From JAKLIX01 sp964605655 (GTDB lineage: Bacteria; Bacteroidota; Bacteroidia; Bacteroidales; CAIXZF01), in NCBI GenBank assembly GCA_964605655.1, contig CAZSDK010000005.1:82891-146890 (forward strand): a stretch of DNA of 64,000 nucleotides, written 5' to 3'. This document shows, piece after piece, positions 10,639 through 19,590 of the stretch. Positions within the stretch are counted from its first letter, which is position 1; each line of letters starts with the position of its first letter. The notes beneath the pieces are model-generated. The model ran no database searches. It was not told where the DNA came from and saw only the letters and a program-made list of their open reading frames with translations. The position numbers and the translations under genes are program-made.

Positions 10639-11329
10639 CAGACCTGTCTCTTCCTTTTTAATCCGGAAAACCTCCACTCTGGTCATCGGGCTTCTTCTGG
10701 TCCTTCTCCTGCCGGCCGGACTTGTGAAGGCCCAGGCCATCAAGGGAGTCCTTATCGGAGGTTTTAATGCTACACAAGTAGATGGCGACGAGGTCTTCGG
10801 GTACAAAAAATATGGATGGAATGCAGGTGCCTCGGCCATCATTCCCCTGTCAAAAAAATGGATGATTGGTTTAGAAAACATCTACAATCAGAAGGGGAGT
10901 TATCAGAGACCTCTTTACGATGATTCAGCCAGGAACGGGGCCTACCGCCTTCTGCTCGACTACGTGGAAGTACCTGTTCTACTGATGTTTGAAGACAAGG
11001 AAACCATGATTTTCGGCGCGGGACTGTCATGGGGCAGACTGATGAATGTCAAGGAATATGAACACGGGACCCTCGTTCCTACCACTACCCTGAAAGGACC
11101 TTATAACAGGAACGACTGGAACTTCATGATGGATGTCAGGTTCCGGCTTTATAAACAACTGAAATTCAACTTCAGGTACGCCTACTCCCTGGCTAAAATC
11201 AGACAAAGGCACTTTTCCAATTTCTACCAGGGCAGCTGGGAAAGGAAACAGTTTAACAATGTTCTGACTTTCAGGATCTTGTATTACTTCAACGAGAAGG
11301 TCCCTGTGTCAAAGAAGAAGAAACAATAG
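10625..11329 (+). CDS. Outer-membrane beta-barrel (porin-like) protein
   Basis: The protein has 234 residues with a signal peptide (hydrophobic LVIGLLLVLLLPAGL, likely cleavage after VKA near 36). The mature part has alternating aromatic and polar strands and ends in a hydrophobic strand before a Lys-rich tail. This resembles the small Bacteroidota outer-membrane barrels of the OMP_b-brl_2 type (about 8 strands). The only available start lies inside the last codons of tex, giving a 14-base overlap. Its stop abuts the stop of the convergent hydrolase gene with no bases between. A specific transport role cannot be read from sequence. Confidence 0.8.
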   Translation: MYLNNRPVSSFLIRKTSTLVIGLLLVLLLPAGLVKAQAIKGVLIGGFNATQVDGDEVFGYKKYGWNAGASAIIPLSKKWMIGLENIYNQKGSYQRPLYDDSARNGAYRLLLDYVEVPVLLMFEDKETMIFGAGLSWGRLMNVKEYEHGTLVPTTTLKGPYNRNDWNFMMDVRFRLYKQLKFNFRYAYSLAKIRQRHFSNFYQGSWERKQFNNVLTFRILYYFNEKVPVSKKKKQ

Positions 11330-12118
11330 TTATTGCCTGTGCTGAGCCACTGCCTGTATGAACGACCGCATCAGGCTGCCGGTCATGGGATCGTCGGTCC
11401 CCATTCTTTCCGGATGCCACTGAACAGCGATTAAAAAGGGGTGCTGGTCCCTTTCTTTCCAGGTATACGCTTCAACGATTCCATCCTCTGTCCTGGCCAT
11501 CGCAGTGAATGCGTCAGCCAGTTTATTGATGGCCTGGTGATGAAAACTGTTCACTTTCACTTGTCCTCCTCCGGTAATGGTTTTGAGGAGCGATGGGTTC
11601 TCAACCGACACCACGTGAATGGCTCCGGATGGCTCATCGCTGCGGTGAACAATGGCTGAAGGGACCTGTGAAGGGATATCCTGCCAGAGGGTCCCTCCCT
11701 GGCTGACGTTCAGCAGCTGTGCCCCCCTGCATATCGCAAAGACCGGCATTTTCAAGGCCAGAGCCTTTTGGATAAGACTGAGTTCGAGCTTGTCTCTGAC
11801 GGTATCAGTAGCACCGCAGACAGACAGCATATCTTCCCTGCCATAAAGTCTGGGATGCACATCCACACCCCCGGTAAGTATCAGACCGTCGCATTTGGAA
11901 AGCATCTCGCAGGCTTTGTCAGGCTGCATCCCATCCAGGTCGGTGATCTGCACCAGGGGATAAACACTCATCACGTACGAGGCATACATGCGATATTTTT
12001 CCTCCGGCCCTCCTTTGGAGATAGCAATCTGTAACTTCTTAATTTCCTGACATTTCATGATTCCAGGCATCAAAATGAATCCCAACAGGGAGATTCCGAT
12101 AGTTAACATCCGATTCAT
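11330..12118 (-). CDS. Exported class I glutamine amidotransferase-like (peptidase C26) hydrolase
   Basis: The protein has 262 residues. After a hydrophobic leader (residues 4-22) it shows the C26 / gamma-glutamyl-GABA hydrolase fold: LILTGGVDVHPRLYG (79-93), the nucleophile Cys130 in AICRGAQLLN, SFHHQAI at 191-197, and the His235/Glu237 pair in QWHPE. The catalytic triad is therefore intact. Family members hydrolyse gamma-glutamyl amides in putrescine breakdown and related reactions. Most are cytosolic, so the apparent signal peptide here is unusual and suggests a periplasmic or lipid-anchored enzyme; the IMKC sequence is not a canonical lipobox. The substrate is unknown. It lies downstream of trmN6 on the same strand, 37 bases away. 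Confidence 0.85.
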   Translation of the reverse strand: MNRMLTIGISLLGFILMPGIMKCQEIKKLQIAISKGGPEEKYRMYASYVMSVYPLVQITDLDGMQPDKACEMLSKCDGLILTGGVDVHPRLYGREDMLSVCGATDTVRDKLELSLIQKALALKMPVFAICRGAQLLNVSQGGTLWQDIPSQVPSAIVHRSDEPSGAIHVVSVENPSLLKTITGGGQVKVNSFHHQAINKLADAFTAMARTEDGIVEAYTWKERDQHPFLIAVQWHPERMGTDDPMTGSLMRSFIQAVAQHRQ

Positions 12119-12155
12119 AGTGTCACAATGAGACCAACGAAATTACCATATTATA

Positions 12156-12884
12156 TTAATCCCTCCCTGCATCGGCCCAAAGATAATAATCCTTGGTAAA
12201 CTCCCTGTACTGAGGTGTAAACGAACCATCGTATGACCTGATAACCAGTGATTCTATCATGAGTGACCTCCTTTCCTCCCTAGAGAACTCACAACAATAA
12301 CGCACGGCCGGCTTGCCTTCCTTTGGAAACACCTGGAGCTGGCGAAAGGGATAAAGGCCATAAGCAGGGGCCAGTTCCATGACTGTTGCCATACTTGTTG
12401 AGTCAAGAATGAGAGAACAGGTGCCCTTTACATGCAGCAGTATTGATATTCCGGAGAGAAGATCGGTGTGTGACAGGCTGACGGTATGTCTGGAAAGGTT
12501 ACGCAACGGGTCTTCTGACAGCAAGGAACCTGAATAAAACGGAGGGTTCGAGATGATACGATCAAATCTTTTCGGAGAACATACAGCAAATTCCTGAAGG
12601 CTGATATGAAAAGCATCCATATATTTCAACCATGGACTTTGGGCGAAATTTTGATGAGCAGCCATTACGGAAGGCTGATGAATGTCGATAGCGATAATGT
12701 TGCATGGAGCATTTCGTTGTGCTGAAATAAGAGATAAAATACCACATCCGGTTCCTATATCGAGGATATGGCCATCACCCAAAAAAGACGTCCATATTCC
12801 CAGGATGACCGAGTCAGTGCTCAGTTTCATGGCACAATTCTCGTCAGAAACAGAAAAGTGTTTAAACCGGAAAGGCTCCCTCAT
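12156..12884 (-). CDS. trmN6: tRNA1(Val) (adenine-37-N6)-methyltransferase, TrmN6/YfiC type
   Basis: The protein has 242 residues. The Rossmann SAM-binding motif DIGTGCGI is at 42-49, an acidic residue follows beta-2 (IIAIDIH, 63-69), and the N6-adenine methylase signature NPPF is at 113-116. The N-terminal FKHFSVSDENCAMKLSTDS resembles the YfiC start (FkQF.v....cpmKV.tDg). The enzyme is expected to methylate A37 of a tRNA next to the anticodon. It starts 3 bases after the rimM stop, so translation is probably coupled in the rpsP-rimM-trmN6 cluster. Confidence 0.88.
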   Translation of the reverse strand: MREPFRFKHFSVSDENCAMKLSTDSVILGIWTSFLGDGHILDIGTGCGILSLISAQRNAPCNIIAIDIHQPSVMAAHQNFAQSPWLKYMDAFHISLQEFAVCSPKRFDRIISNPPFYSGSLLSEDPLRNLSRHTVSLSHTDLLSGISILLHVKGTCSLILDSTSMATVMELAPAYGLYPFRQLQVFPKEGKPAVRYCCEFSREERRSLMIESLVIRSYDGSFTPQYREFTKDYYLWADAGRD

Positions 12885-12887
12885 GCC

Positions 12888-13415
12888 TCACTCGTTGAGT
12901 GTCGTAAGGCCGGCGGGAAGGTCCACGTAGATCACCTTTTTTTTCTCATCCACCTTGACGATCATGGCGGGCACCACCGGGATGAGTACTTCCCGGCCTT
13001 CCTTCTCCACCTCCAGCAGGTCCTGGCCCTGGCGCCGCCAATATCCTGTCACGATACCAACCACGCCATTCTTTTTATCGACCACCTCATACCCTTCCAC
13101 CTGCTCTTCCAGGATGTTTCCTTTGCCCAATCCGGCAAATTCTTTCCTCTCGAGGTACACCTTGCAGTTGATCAGCCGTTTTGCCTTTTCTTCAGAAGGA
13201 ACATCCAGAAACTTCACTTTTAAACTCTGGTTTCCCTGGTGGGCCACCTCTTCAATGGCAAAAGGCACCAGGCCACCTTCAAGGTCGAGGTGGAAGAAAC
13301 GGAATACACTGAGTTTCTCCGGGATTTTTCCTTCAACGGAAATGCCAAGTTCACCCCTGTATCCGAGCGATTTTCTGACATTTCCGTACAAAAAACAGGA
13401 TTCTTTGTTTATCAT
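12888..13415 (-). CDS. rimM: Ribosome maturation factor RimM
   Basis: The protein has 175 residues, normal for RimM. The N-terminal beta-barrel starts with a variant of the usual GkI.k.hGl.Gel pattern (GNVRKSLGYRGEL, 11-23). The linker and C-terminal PRC-barrel follow (EEQVEGYEVVD, then GIVTGYW and EVLIPVVPAMIVKVD). RimM binds ribosomal protein S19 in the 30S head and aids late 16S processing. Its position directly downstream of rpsP is conserved in many bacteria and supports the call. Confidence 0.95.
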   Translation of the reverse strand: MINKESCFLYGNVRKSLGYRGELGISVEGKIPEKLSVFRFFHLDLEGGLVPFAIEEVAHQGNQSLKVKFLDVPSEEKAKRLINCKVYLERKEFAGLGKGNILEEQVEGYEVVDKKNGVVGIVTGYWRRQGQDLLEVEKEGREVLIPVVPAMIVKVDEKKKVIYVDLPAGLTTLNE

Positions 13416-13507
13416 TATGCGAAAATAATAAACATACCTCTGGACTCCAAAAATTATTCAGATCACCAGGATGGGTGAAGTACAGAAAAGAAATGAAAAG
13501 ATAAGGA

Positions 13508-14176
13508 CTATGCCTCGGGAGCGGCTTCCCCGGCAGGGGTCTCTTCAGCAGGCTCGGACTGAGGGGCTTCGGCTTCAGCAACGACCTCAGCAGGTGTTTC
13601 AGCCACGGCGGTCTCAGTTTCAGCCACGACCTCGGCAGGAGCTTCCATCACAGGAGCTTCCTCAACTACTTCCTCAAGAGCGGCTTCCTCTGATGCCCTG
13701 GCCTCGGCAGCGGCCTGTTTGGCATACTTCTTAGCGATGGCTTCACTCTTGGCCTGGTTGATTTTGCTTTCCTGGTCCAGACGTTTTTTAAACTCATTCT
13801 TCGTCTGAAGTTCAAAGTCTTTCTTCGTTGATTGGACTTTCTGCTCCTTCTGTTCGAGCCATTCCTGGAATTTGGCTTCCGCCTGGGCCTCCGTCATGGC
13901 ACCTTTTTTCACCCCGTTCATCAGGTGATTTTTGTAGATCAGTCCTTTGTAGGAAAGGATGGCACGACAGGTGTCGGAAGGCTGGACCCCGTTTTGAAGC
14001 CAATACATGGCCCTGTCAAAATCAATGTTAATTTCTGCAGGTCTGGTCAGTGGGTTATACGTACCAAGCTTTTCTATGAAACGCCCGTCCCGTGGTGCAC
14101 GACCATCCGCAATGACGATGTGATAGAAAGGTCTTCCTTTCTTTCCTCGTCTCTGTAACCTCATTTTCGCCGGCAT
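13508..14176 (-). CDS. rpsP: 30S ribosomal protein bS16 with a long Ala/Glu-rich tail
   Basis: The protein has 222 residues. The first ~80 are canonical bS16 (MRLQRRGKKGRPFYHIV, FIEKLGTYNPL, RAMYWLQNGVQPSDT). The remaining ~140 residues form a charged, probably helical stretch and then a low-complexity Ala/Glu/Pro/Val tail (repeats of the form AEVVAE and ETP). Extended S16 tails are known in Bacteroidota, but this one is at the long end. A canonical promoter lies 79-109 bases upstream. It is the first gene of the rpsP-rimM-trmN6 cluster. Confidence 0.96.
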   Translation of the reverse strand: MPAKMRLQRRGKKGRPFYHIVIADGRAPRDGRFIEKLGTYNPLTRPAEINIDFDRAMYWLQNGVQPSDTCRAILSYKGLIYKNHLMNGVKKGAMTEAQAEAKFQEWLEQKEQKVQSTKKDFELQTKNEFKKRLDQESKINQAKSEAIAKKYAKQAAAEARASEEAALEEVVEEAPVMEAPAEVVAETETAVAETPAEVVAEAEAPQSEPAEETPAGEAAPEA

Positions 14177-14254
14177 AGCGTAAGTAATTAATTATTAATA
14201 CTTTTTCTTACCAGACCCGGTACAAGAACTGAATTTGACGGGTCTTAGGGGGTG

Positions 14255-14285
14255 CAAAGGTAAACCTTCTTTCCGAATTTGCAAA
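14255..14285 (-). promoter_or_regulatory. Promoter of rpsP, Bacteroidota TTTG-N19-TAnnTTTG form
   Basis: On the minus strand, TTTG (14285-14282) is followed after 19 bases by TACCTTTG (14262-14255), which fits the phylum's consensus exactly. The predicted transcript would carry a leader of about 70 bases before rpsP. Confidence 0.8.
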
Positions 14286-14419
14286 GAAACTTCTGCAGGT
14301 CACACGATTAAAACTTGTTGCAGGTCCTTCCATGCATTGCTTACTTGTCTGAAGTTTTCAACATCCGCCTGATGCACCTCAATTATGGATAATTTTATCC
14401 CCATTATTACCCGAACATC

Positions 14420-17400
14420 ATGGAAGCAGACGAAAACGCGGAAATGGCGGTAAATGAAGAAATACCGGCATTTACTCATCTTCATGTCCACACGCACTAT
14501 TCCTTTCTCGACGGAGCCGCCAGCATTCCGAGCCTGTTGGGTTATGCAAAGGACTCGGGGATGACGTCACTGGCCATCACCGACCATGGTGCGATGTATG
14601 GAGTTCTTGAGTTTTATAAAAAGGCCATCGAGATGGACATCAAGCCCATCATCGGTATAGAAATCTATGTCGCCCGGACCCACCGTACCCAGAAACAGGG
14701 AAAACAGGACAGAAGCGGCTATCACCTTATCCTCCTGGCGAAAAACCGCCAGGGCTATCAAAACCTCTGCAAACTCAGCTCTCTGGGATTTATCGAAGGA
14801 TTTTACTATACCCCGAGGATCGACAAAGAGCTGCTGCGTCAGTACCATGAAGGCCTCATCGCCTCCTCTGCCTGCCTCGGCGGTGAGATCCCGAAAACCA
14901 TCATCAACCAGGGAATGGAAGCGGCTGAAAAAGTGTTGCTGGAGTACCTGGAGATCTTTGGCGAGGATTTTTACCTGGAACTACAACGCCATGGAATACC
15001 CGAACAGGAAGTTGTGAACCAGGCTCTTCTGCAACTTGCTGAAAAACATAATGTTAAGGTCATTGCCACCAATGACGTTCATTTTGTTAAAAGTGAATAC
15101 CGTGAAGCCCACGACATACTGATCAGGCTAAATACCAACCGTGATGAGGAAGATGGAGGGCTTGTATACAGCGGACAGGAGTTCCTGAAGACTCCGGCTG
15201 AGATGAGTGCATTGTTCTCCGACATTCCCCAGGCGATATCAAACACCCGGGAAGTAGTGGATAAAGTTGAGGTTTATGAGATCAAGCACAAGGTCATCCT
15301 CCCGAGCTTCCCTCTGCCCGAGGGTTTCGACACCGACAACGACTACCTCCGCCATCTCACCTACGAAGGAGCTAACAGGCTATACCCTGAGATCACAGAA
15401 GAGATCAGGCAGAGAATAGAATTTGAACTGGAGGTCATTAAAAGCATGGAGTTCCCGAGTTACTTCCTGATCGTGGCCGACTTTATCAACGAAGCCAGGA
15501 ACATGGGGGTGCTGGTCGGACCCGGCAGGGGATCGGCAGCCGGCTCGGTCATCGCCTACTGCACAGGCATCACGGCTATTGACCCCATCCGCTACCAGCT
15601 TCTTTTTGAAAGGTTTCTGAATCCCGAGCGTATCTCCATGCCGGATATAGACGTGGATTTCGATGATGAAGGGCGTGAAAAGGTGCTCAGGTACGTGACC
15701 CAGAAATACGGCACCAACCGGGTATCACAGATCATCAACTTCGGCACCATGGCCGCCAAAGGCTCCATCAGGGATGTGGCGCGGGTGGTCCAGCTGCCAC
15801 TGCCTGAAGCCGACAAGCTGGCCAAGATGGTGGAGATGGGGCAGGATCTGAAGACAGCCCTTCACAAAAACCGGGAGCTCATCGAAGCCAACGAGAAGGG
15901 AAGCCCCCTGGTGAAAAAGACCCTGGAGTTTGCACAGGTTCTGGAAGGATCCGTCAGGCAAATGGGCACCCACGCCTGCGGCGTGATCATCGGTCCCGAC
16001 GACCTGATCAATTACCTGCCCCTTACGATCTCACGTGATAAGGGACAGGTGATCACTCAATACGAGGGAAAACTGATGGAGTACGTGGGCATGCTTAAAA
16101 TGGACTTCCTGGGGCTCAGAACCCTGTCCATTATTAAAGACACCCTGCTCAACATCAGGCTCAGGCACGGCATCGACATTGACCTTGAGACCATACCCCT
16201 GGATGATGAACCGACCTACCAGCTTTTCCAGAAAGGCGACACCATCGGCATTTTCCAGTTCGAGTCGGACGGGATGCGTAATTACCTGAAACGTTTGAAA
16301 CCCACCGTACTGGAAGACCTTATCGCTATGAATGCCCTGTATCGTCCGGGTCCCATGGAGATGATCCCCCAGTTTATCAACAGGAAACAGGGAAAAGAAA
16401 AAGTGGAGTTTCCACATCCCCTGCTGGAAGAGATCCTCACTCCCACATACGGCATCATGGTCTACCAGGAACAGATCATGAAAGCCGCCCAAATCGTTGC
16501 CGGGTTCAGCCTGGGACAGGCTGACCTGCTTCGCAGGGCCATGGGCAAAAAGGATATGGGCATCATGGAGAAACAAAAAGAAGAATTTATTGCAGGTGCC
16601 CTGACCAATGGTATTGAACGAGAAAAAGCCATCAAGATCTTCGCGTTGATGATGGAATTCGCCAATTACGGGTTTAACCGTTCCCATTCTGCTGCCTACG
16701 GACTGCTTGCCTACCGCACCGCCTACCTGAAAGCCCACTATACGGCAGAGTTCATGGCTTCTGTCCTCACTCACAACCTGAACGATATTACCGAGCTGAC
16801 CTTCTTCGCTGATGAATGCAAACGACAGGGAATCCCGGTGTTGGGACCCCATGTCAACGAATCGGAACTCAGATTTTCAGTGAATGCCTCGGGAGAGATC
16901 CGCTTCGGATTGGCGGCCATCAAAGGCCTGGGAGAAGGAGCCGTGGAAAGCATCATCGAGGAAAGAAGGCTGCGTGGTCCCTTCATCAACATTTTTGACT
17001 TCTTTAAAAGGATCAACCTCAGATCTGTCAATAAGAAATCGCTGGAAGCCATGGCTAAAGCTGGCGTGTTCGACCATTTCCCCGACGTCCACGGCGCCAT
17101 GCTATTTCATAAAGAGCCTTATGATGAGACTACCTTCCTTGAGAAAATGATACGTTTTGCCAGCCAGGAAGCTTCTAAAGCCATGTCGGCACAGCAACAG
17201 CTCTTCGGGGAGGTGTCTGCTGCAGAGTCATTCAACCTGCCCCTGCCCCATTGCCCCCCATGGTCTTACCTGGAAAAGCTGAAAAACGAAAAAGAAGTCA
17301 CCGGCTTTTACATGACCGGCCATCCCTTACAGGAGTTTGAAGTCGAAATCAAACATTTCTGCTCCGTTACCCTGGAAGACCTGAAAAACAACATATTACA

Positions 17401-17911
17401 TTATAAGAACAAAGAAATCCGATTTGCTGGAATTGTAACCCAGGCCACCCACAAAACAGCGAAGAACGGGAAACCATTCGGCAATATCACTTTTGAAGAC
17501 ATCACCGATTCCTATTCTGTTACCATTTTCTCGGAAGAGTACTTGAAAATAAAGCACCTGCTGAATGAAGGGAATATCCTTTTCGTAAAAGCAAGGGTGG
17601 AACCCAGGTATAACCAGCCTGACCAGTATGAGATCCGTATCGTAAGTATGAACCTGCTGGCTGAGACCCTGGATAAACTGGTGAAAGAGATGTTACTTAT
17701 TATTGATTCACAAGATATTACAGAAGCCTACACCCAGGACCTCCAACGATTGTTGAAAACCCATCCGGGTAATTGCCGTCTTAAAATACAAATAAATGAT
17801 ATTCAGGAAGATATTAATATCATCCTGCATGCCGATAAATTTAAAATCAACGCGTCTGAACTGGTCAGGGAATATGAACTGAACCGCATGGCCCAATATA
17901 AATTCAATTAG
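14420..17911 (+). CDS. dnaE: DNA polymerase III alpha subunit
   Basis: The protein has 1,163 residues, full length for DnaE. The PHP domain opens with HLHVHTHYSFLDG (20-32) and keeps further likely metal-ligand regions (TDHGAMYG, CLGGEIP, TNDVHF), so residual PHP activity is possible. The polymerase core has GPGRGSAAGSV (about 368) and the catalytic Asp pair in PDIDVDFDDE (about 407). The third acidic residue is expected in KMDFLGLRTL (about 560). The OB domain is near 998-1065. The ATG at 14420 gives a ~17-residue acidic extension before the PHP domain; ATG 14444 is an alternative start. It is the replicative chain-synthesising subunit. It is divergent from rpsP across 243 bases. Confidence 0.97.
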   Translation: MEADENAEMAVNEEIPAFTHLHVHTHYSFLDGAASIPSLLGYAKDSGMTSLAITDHGAMYGVLEFYKKAIEMDIKPIIGIEIYVARTHRTQKQGKQDRSGYHLILLAKNRQGYQNLCKLSSLGFIEGFYYTPRIDKELLRQYHEGLIASSACLGGEIPKTIINQGMEAAEKVLLEYLEIFGEDFYLELQRHGIPEQEVVNQALLQLAEKHNVKVIATNDVHFVKSEYREAHDILIRLNTNRDEEDGGLVYSGQEFLKTPAEMSALFSDIPQAISNTREVVDKVEVYEIKHKVILPSFPLPEGFDTDNDYLRHLTYEGANRLYPEITEEIRQRIEFELEVIKSMEFPSYFLIVADFINEARNMGVLVGPGRGSAAGSVIAYCTGITAIDPIRYQLLFERFLNPERISMPDIDVDFDDEGREKVLRYVTQKYGTNRVSQIINFGTMAAKGSIRDVARVVQLPLPEADKLAKMVEMGQDLKTALHKNRELIEANEKGSPLVKKTLEFAQVLEGSVRQMGTHACGVIIGPDDLINYLPLTISRDKGQVITQYEGKLMEYVGMLKMDFLGLRTLSIIKDTLLNIRLRHGIDIDLETIPLDDEPTYQLFQKGDTIGIFQFESDGMRNYLKRLKPTVLEDLIAMNALYRPGPMEMIPQFINRKQGKEKVEFPHPLLEEILTPTYGIMVYQEQIMKAAQIVAGFSLGQADLLRRAMGKKDMGIMEKQKEEFIAGALTNGIEREKAIKIFALMMEFANYGFNRSHSAAYGLLAYRTAYLKAHYTAEFMASVLTHNLNDITELTFFADECKRQGIPVLGPHVNESELRFSVNASGEIRFGLAAIKGLGEGAVESIIEERRLRGPFINIFDFFKRINLRSVNKKSLEAMAKAGVFDHFPDVHGAMLFHKEPYDETTFLEKMIRFASQEASKAMSAQQQLFGEVSAAESFNLPLPHCPPWSYLEKLKNEKEVTGFYMTGHPLQEFEVEIKHFCSVTLEDLKNNILHYKNKEIRFAGIVTQATHKTAKNGKPFGNITFEDITDSYSVTIFSEEYLKIKHLLNEGNILFVKARVEPRYNQPDQYEIRIVSMNLLAETLDKLVKEMLLIIDSQDITEAYTQDLQRLLKTHPGNCRLKIQINDIQEDINIILHADKFKINASELVREYELNRMAQYKFN

Positions 17912-17931
17912 GAAATAAGTACATATTTTTC

Positions 17932-17962
17932 TTTGTTCTTAAATGAATTTCCTTTAAGTTTG
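17932..17962 (+). promoter_or_regulatory. Promoter of trxA, TTTG-N19-TAnnTTTG
   Basis: TTTG at 17932-17935 is followed after exactly 19 bases by TAAGTTTG at 17955-17962, 34 bases before the trxA start. The spacing matches that of the rpsP promoter. Confidence 0.82.
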
Positions 17963-17996
17963 TCAAAAAAATGATTATTCCATAATACTGTTTGAA

Positions 17997-18314
17997 ATGG
18001 CTATCACTATTACTGACACAAACTTTGATGCACTCGTTTTGAAGGCGGACAAACCCGTGGTAATTGATTTTTGGGCAGAATGGTGTGGCCCCTGCAGGAT
18101 GGTCGGGCCTCTTGTTGAGGAAATTGCCGTTGAATTTGATGGACGTGCCATCGTCGGAAAAGTGGATATTGATGAAAATCCAGGGATCACCATGCAATTC
18201 GGGATCAGGAATATTCCGACAATACTCTTCATTAAAAACGGACAAGTTGTTGATAAGCAGGTAGGTGCAACCCCGAAATCTGTTCTTGTCAGCAAACTGA
18301 ATGCAATTCTTTAA
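17997..18314 (+). CDS. trxA: Thioredoxin
   Basis: The protein has 105 residues, the standard length. The active site WCGPC lies at residues 29-33 in FWAEWCGPCRMVGP. The conserved buried Asp is in VVIDFWA, and the cis-proline loop is in RNIPTILFI. No signal peptide is present, so it acts in the cytoplasm as a general disulphide reductase for ribonucleotide reductase and other targets. It has its own well-formed promoter and is followed by a DUF58 gene after 82 bases. Confidence 0.97.
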   Translation: MAITITDTNFDALVLKADKPVVIDFWAEWCGPCRMVGPLVEEIAVEFDGRAIVGKVDIDENPGITMQFGIRNIPTILFIKNGQVVDKQVGATPKSVLVSKLNAIL

Positions 18315-18396
18315 AACAAATTTGCTTTACTTACGTTTGGGAGGCATAGTAAAGGCGGTCGAATACCAGCCAGCAGTTTGATTTATAATTTTCATA

Positions 18397-19332
18397 GTGG
18401 AATTCTCCCTCGATCAGACCAAACTTCAACCTTTCAGTCAGCTGGAATTTATTGCCCGGCAGGTGGTGGAAGGGTTTATTACAGGACTTCATAAGAGTCC
18501 CTTTCACGGATTCTCGGTGGAATTCGCCGAACACCGCCTTTACAACGCTGGTGAATCCATCAAGAACATCGACTGGAAACTATACGGCAGGACCGACAAA
18601 CTCTTTGTCAAACGTTTCGAGGAGGAGACCAACCTTCGTTGCCAGATCGTGGTCGACGCCTCTTCTTCGATGTATTACCCGGTTAAAGTAAAACCAAGCT
18701 TCGACGACCCGAACAAGATCACTTTTTCCGTTTATGCTGCCGCGGCCATCATTGCCCTGCTTAAAACCCAGCGCGATGCCGTAGGGCTCAGTGTCTTTAC
18801 CGACAAGATCGAACTCTTTACCCAGGCGAAAAGCAGCAGTGTGCATCACAAGTACCTGTTCCAGGAACTGGAAAAGCTTCTTCAACCCCTGCCGGTCACC
18901 TCACAGCACAAGACCTCTGCCACAAAGGTCCTTCATGAGATCGCCGACAACATCCACAAACGTTCGCTGGTGATCATTTTCAGCGACATGGTGGAGACCC
19001 AGGGCCACCGTGACGAGCTTTTCTCAGCCCTGCAGCACCTGCGGCATGCCAAGCACGAGGTCATCCTTTTCCATGTTGTCGATAAAAGCAAAGAACTCGA
19101 TTTCGATTTCGACAACCGGCCTTATAAATTTATCGACCTGGAAACCGGACAAGAATTAAAAATCCACCCGCATGAGGTGAAGGACCTTTACATTAAATCT
19201 ATCAGGGCGTTTAAAGATGAACTGATCCTGCGCTGCGGCCAATATCATATCGACCTGGTGGAAGCCGACATCAATGAAGGGTTCAGACAAATACTCCTTC
19301 CCTACCTTCTGAAAAGAGAAAAACTTTACTGA
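18397..19332 (+). CDS. DUF58 domain protein (vWA-like)
   Basis: The protein has 311 residues and a GTG start; the in-frame stop at 18379 allows no ATG upstream. The DUF58 signature is clear: NIDWKLYGRTDKLFVKRFEEE (57-77), followed by a vWA-like strand with a MIDAS-type DASSS (87-91: Asp87, Ser89, Ser91). The C-terminal part carries a second Rossmann-like half (LVIIFSDMVETQ). DUF58 proteins usually travel with MoxR ATPases and BatA/BatB, linked to envelope stress or chaperone-like functions; no MoxR gene lies beside this one in the window. A -7 like TACGTTTG lies at 18332-18339, without a matching -33. Confidence 0.9.
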   Translation: MEFSLDQTKLQPFSQLEFIARQVVEGFITGLHKSPFHGFSVEFAEHRLYNAGESIKNIDWKLYGRTDKLFVKRFEEETNLRCQIVVDASSSMYYPVKVKPSFDDPNKITFSVYAAAAIIALLKTQRDAVGLSVFTDKIELFTQAKSSSVHHKYLFQELEKLLQPLPVTSQHKTSATKVLHEIADNIHKRSLVIIFSDMVETQGHRDELFSALQHLRHAKHEVILFHVVDKSKELDFDFDNRPYKFIDLETGQELKIHPHEVKDLYIKSIRAFKDELILRCGQYHIDLVEADINEGFRQILLPYLLKREKLY

Positions 19333-19362
19333 TTCAGGACTGAGCCTCCGGTCGGTCTTTCT

Positions 19363-19542
19363 CTACTTCGATTCCTTCTTTTCCTTAAAAAGATACGGTT
19401 TGCAAAGATGCTTCTTTTGCCGCGCGCTTCGGGCGCACTTCTCACAAACAAATCTCGGCTTTGCGACCATCTTGACCAGATCATCCATCTTTGCTTCGAT
19501 CATGTTCGCATCCCACTTGCACAGGTGGTCCTTATTGCTCAT
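19363..19542 (-). CDS. Small Cys-rich protein, putative zinc-binding (59 aa)
   Basis: I translated this frame directly from the minus strand: ATG at 19542, TAG at 19365-19363, 59 residues. It begins MSNKDHLCKWDANMIEAKM and has Cys8, a CxxC pair at 33/36 (FVCEKCARSAR) and Cys47 in HLCKP. The pattern FVCxKC...LCKP resembles small putative zinc-knuckle proteins I recall from Deltaproteobacteria and other anaerobes, though I cannot confirm a family. The gene lies downstream of the RRM gene and its terminator, and its end converges on the DUF58 gene with 30 bases between stops. Four Cys in 59 residues, a sensible start and no low complexity favour a real gene. Function unknown. Confidence 0.72.
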   Translation of the reverse strand: MSNKDHLCKWDANMIEAKMDDLVKMVAKPRFVCEKCARSARQKKHLCKPYLFKEKKESK

Positions 19543-19590
19543 TTCAACAAAGGGGTTTTTACACTAAACAAACCAGACGACCAGAGGTTA

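Noticed and set aside
14387..14400. Short inverted repeat GGATAA-TT-TTATCC upstream of dnaE
   Set aside because: The 6-bp arms with a 2-base centre in AT-rich sequence are too weak to call as an operator.
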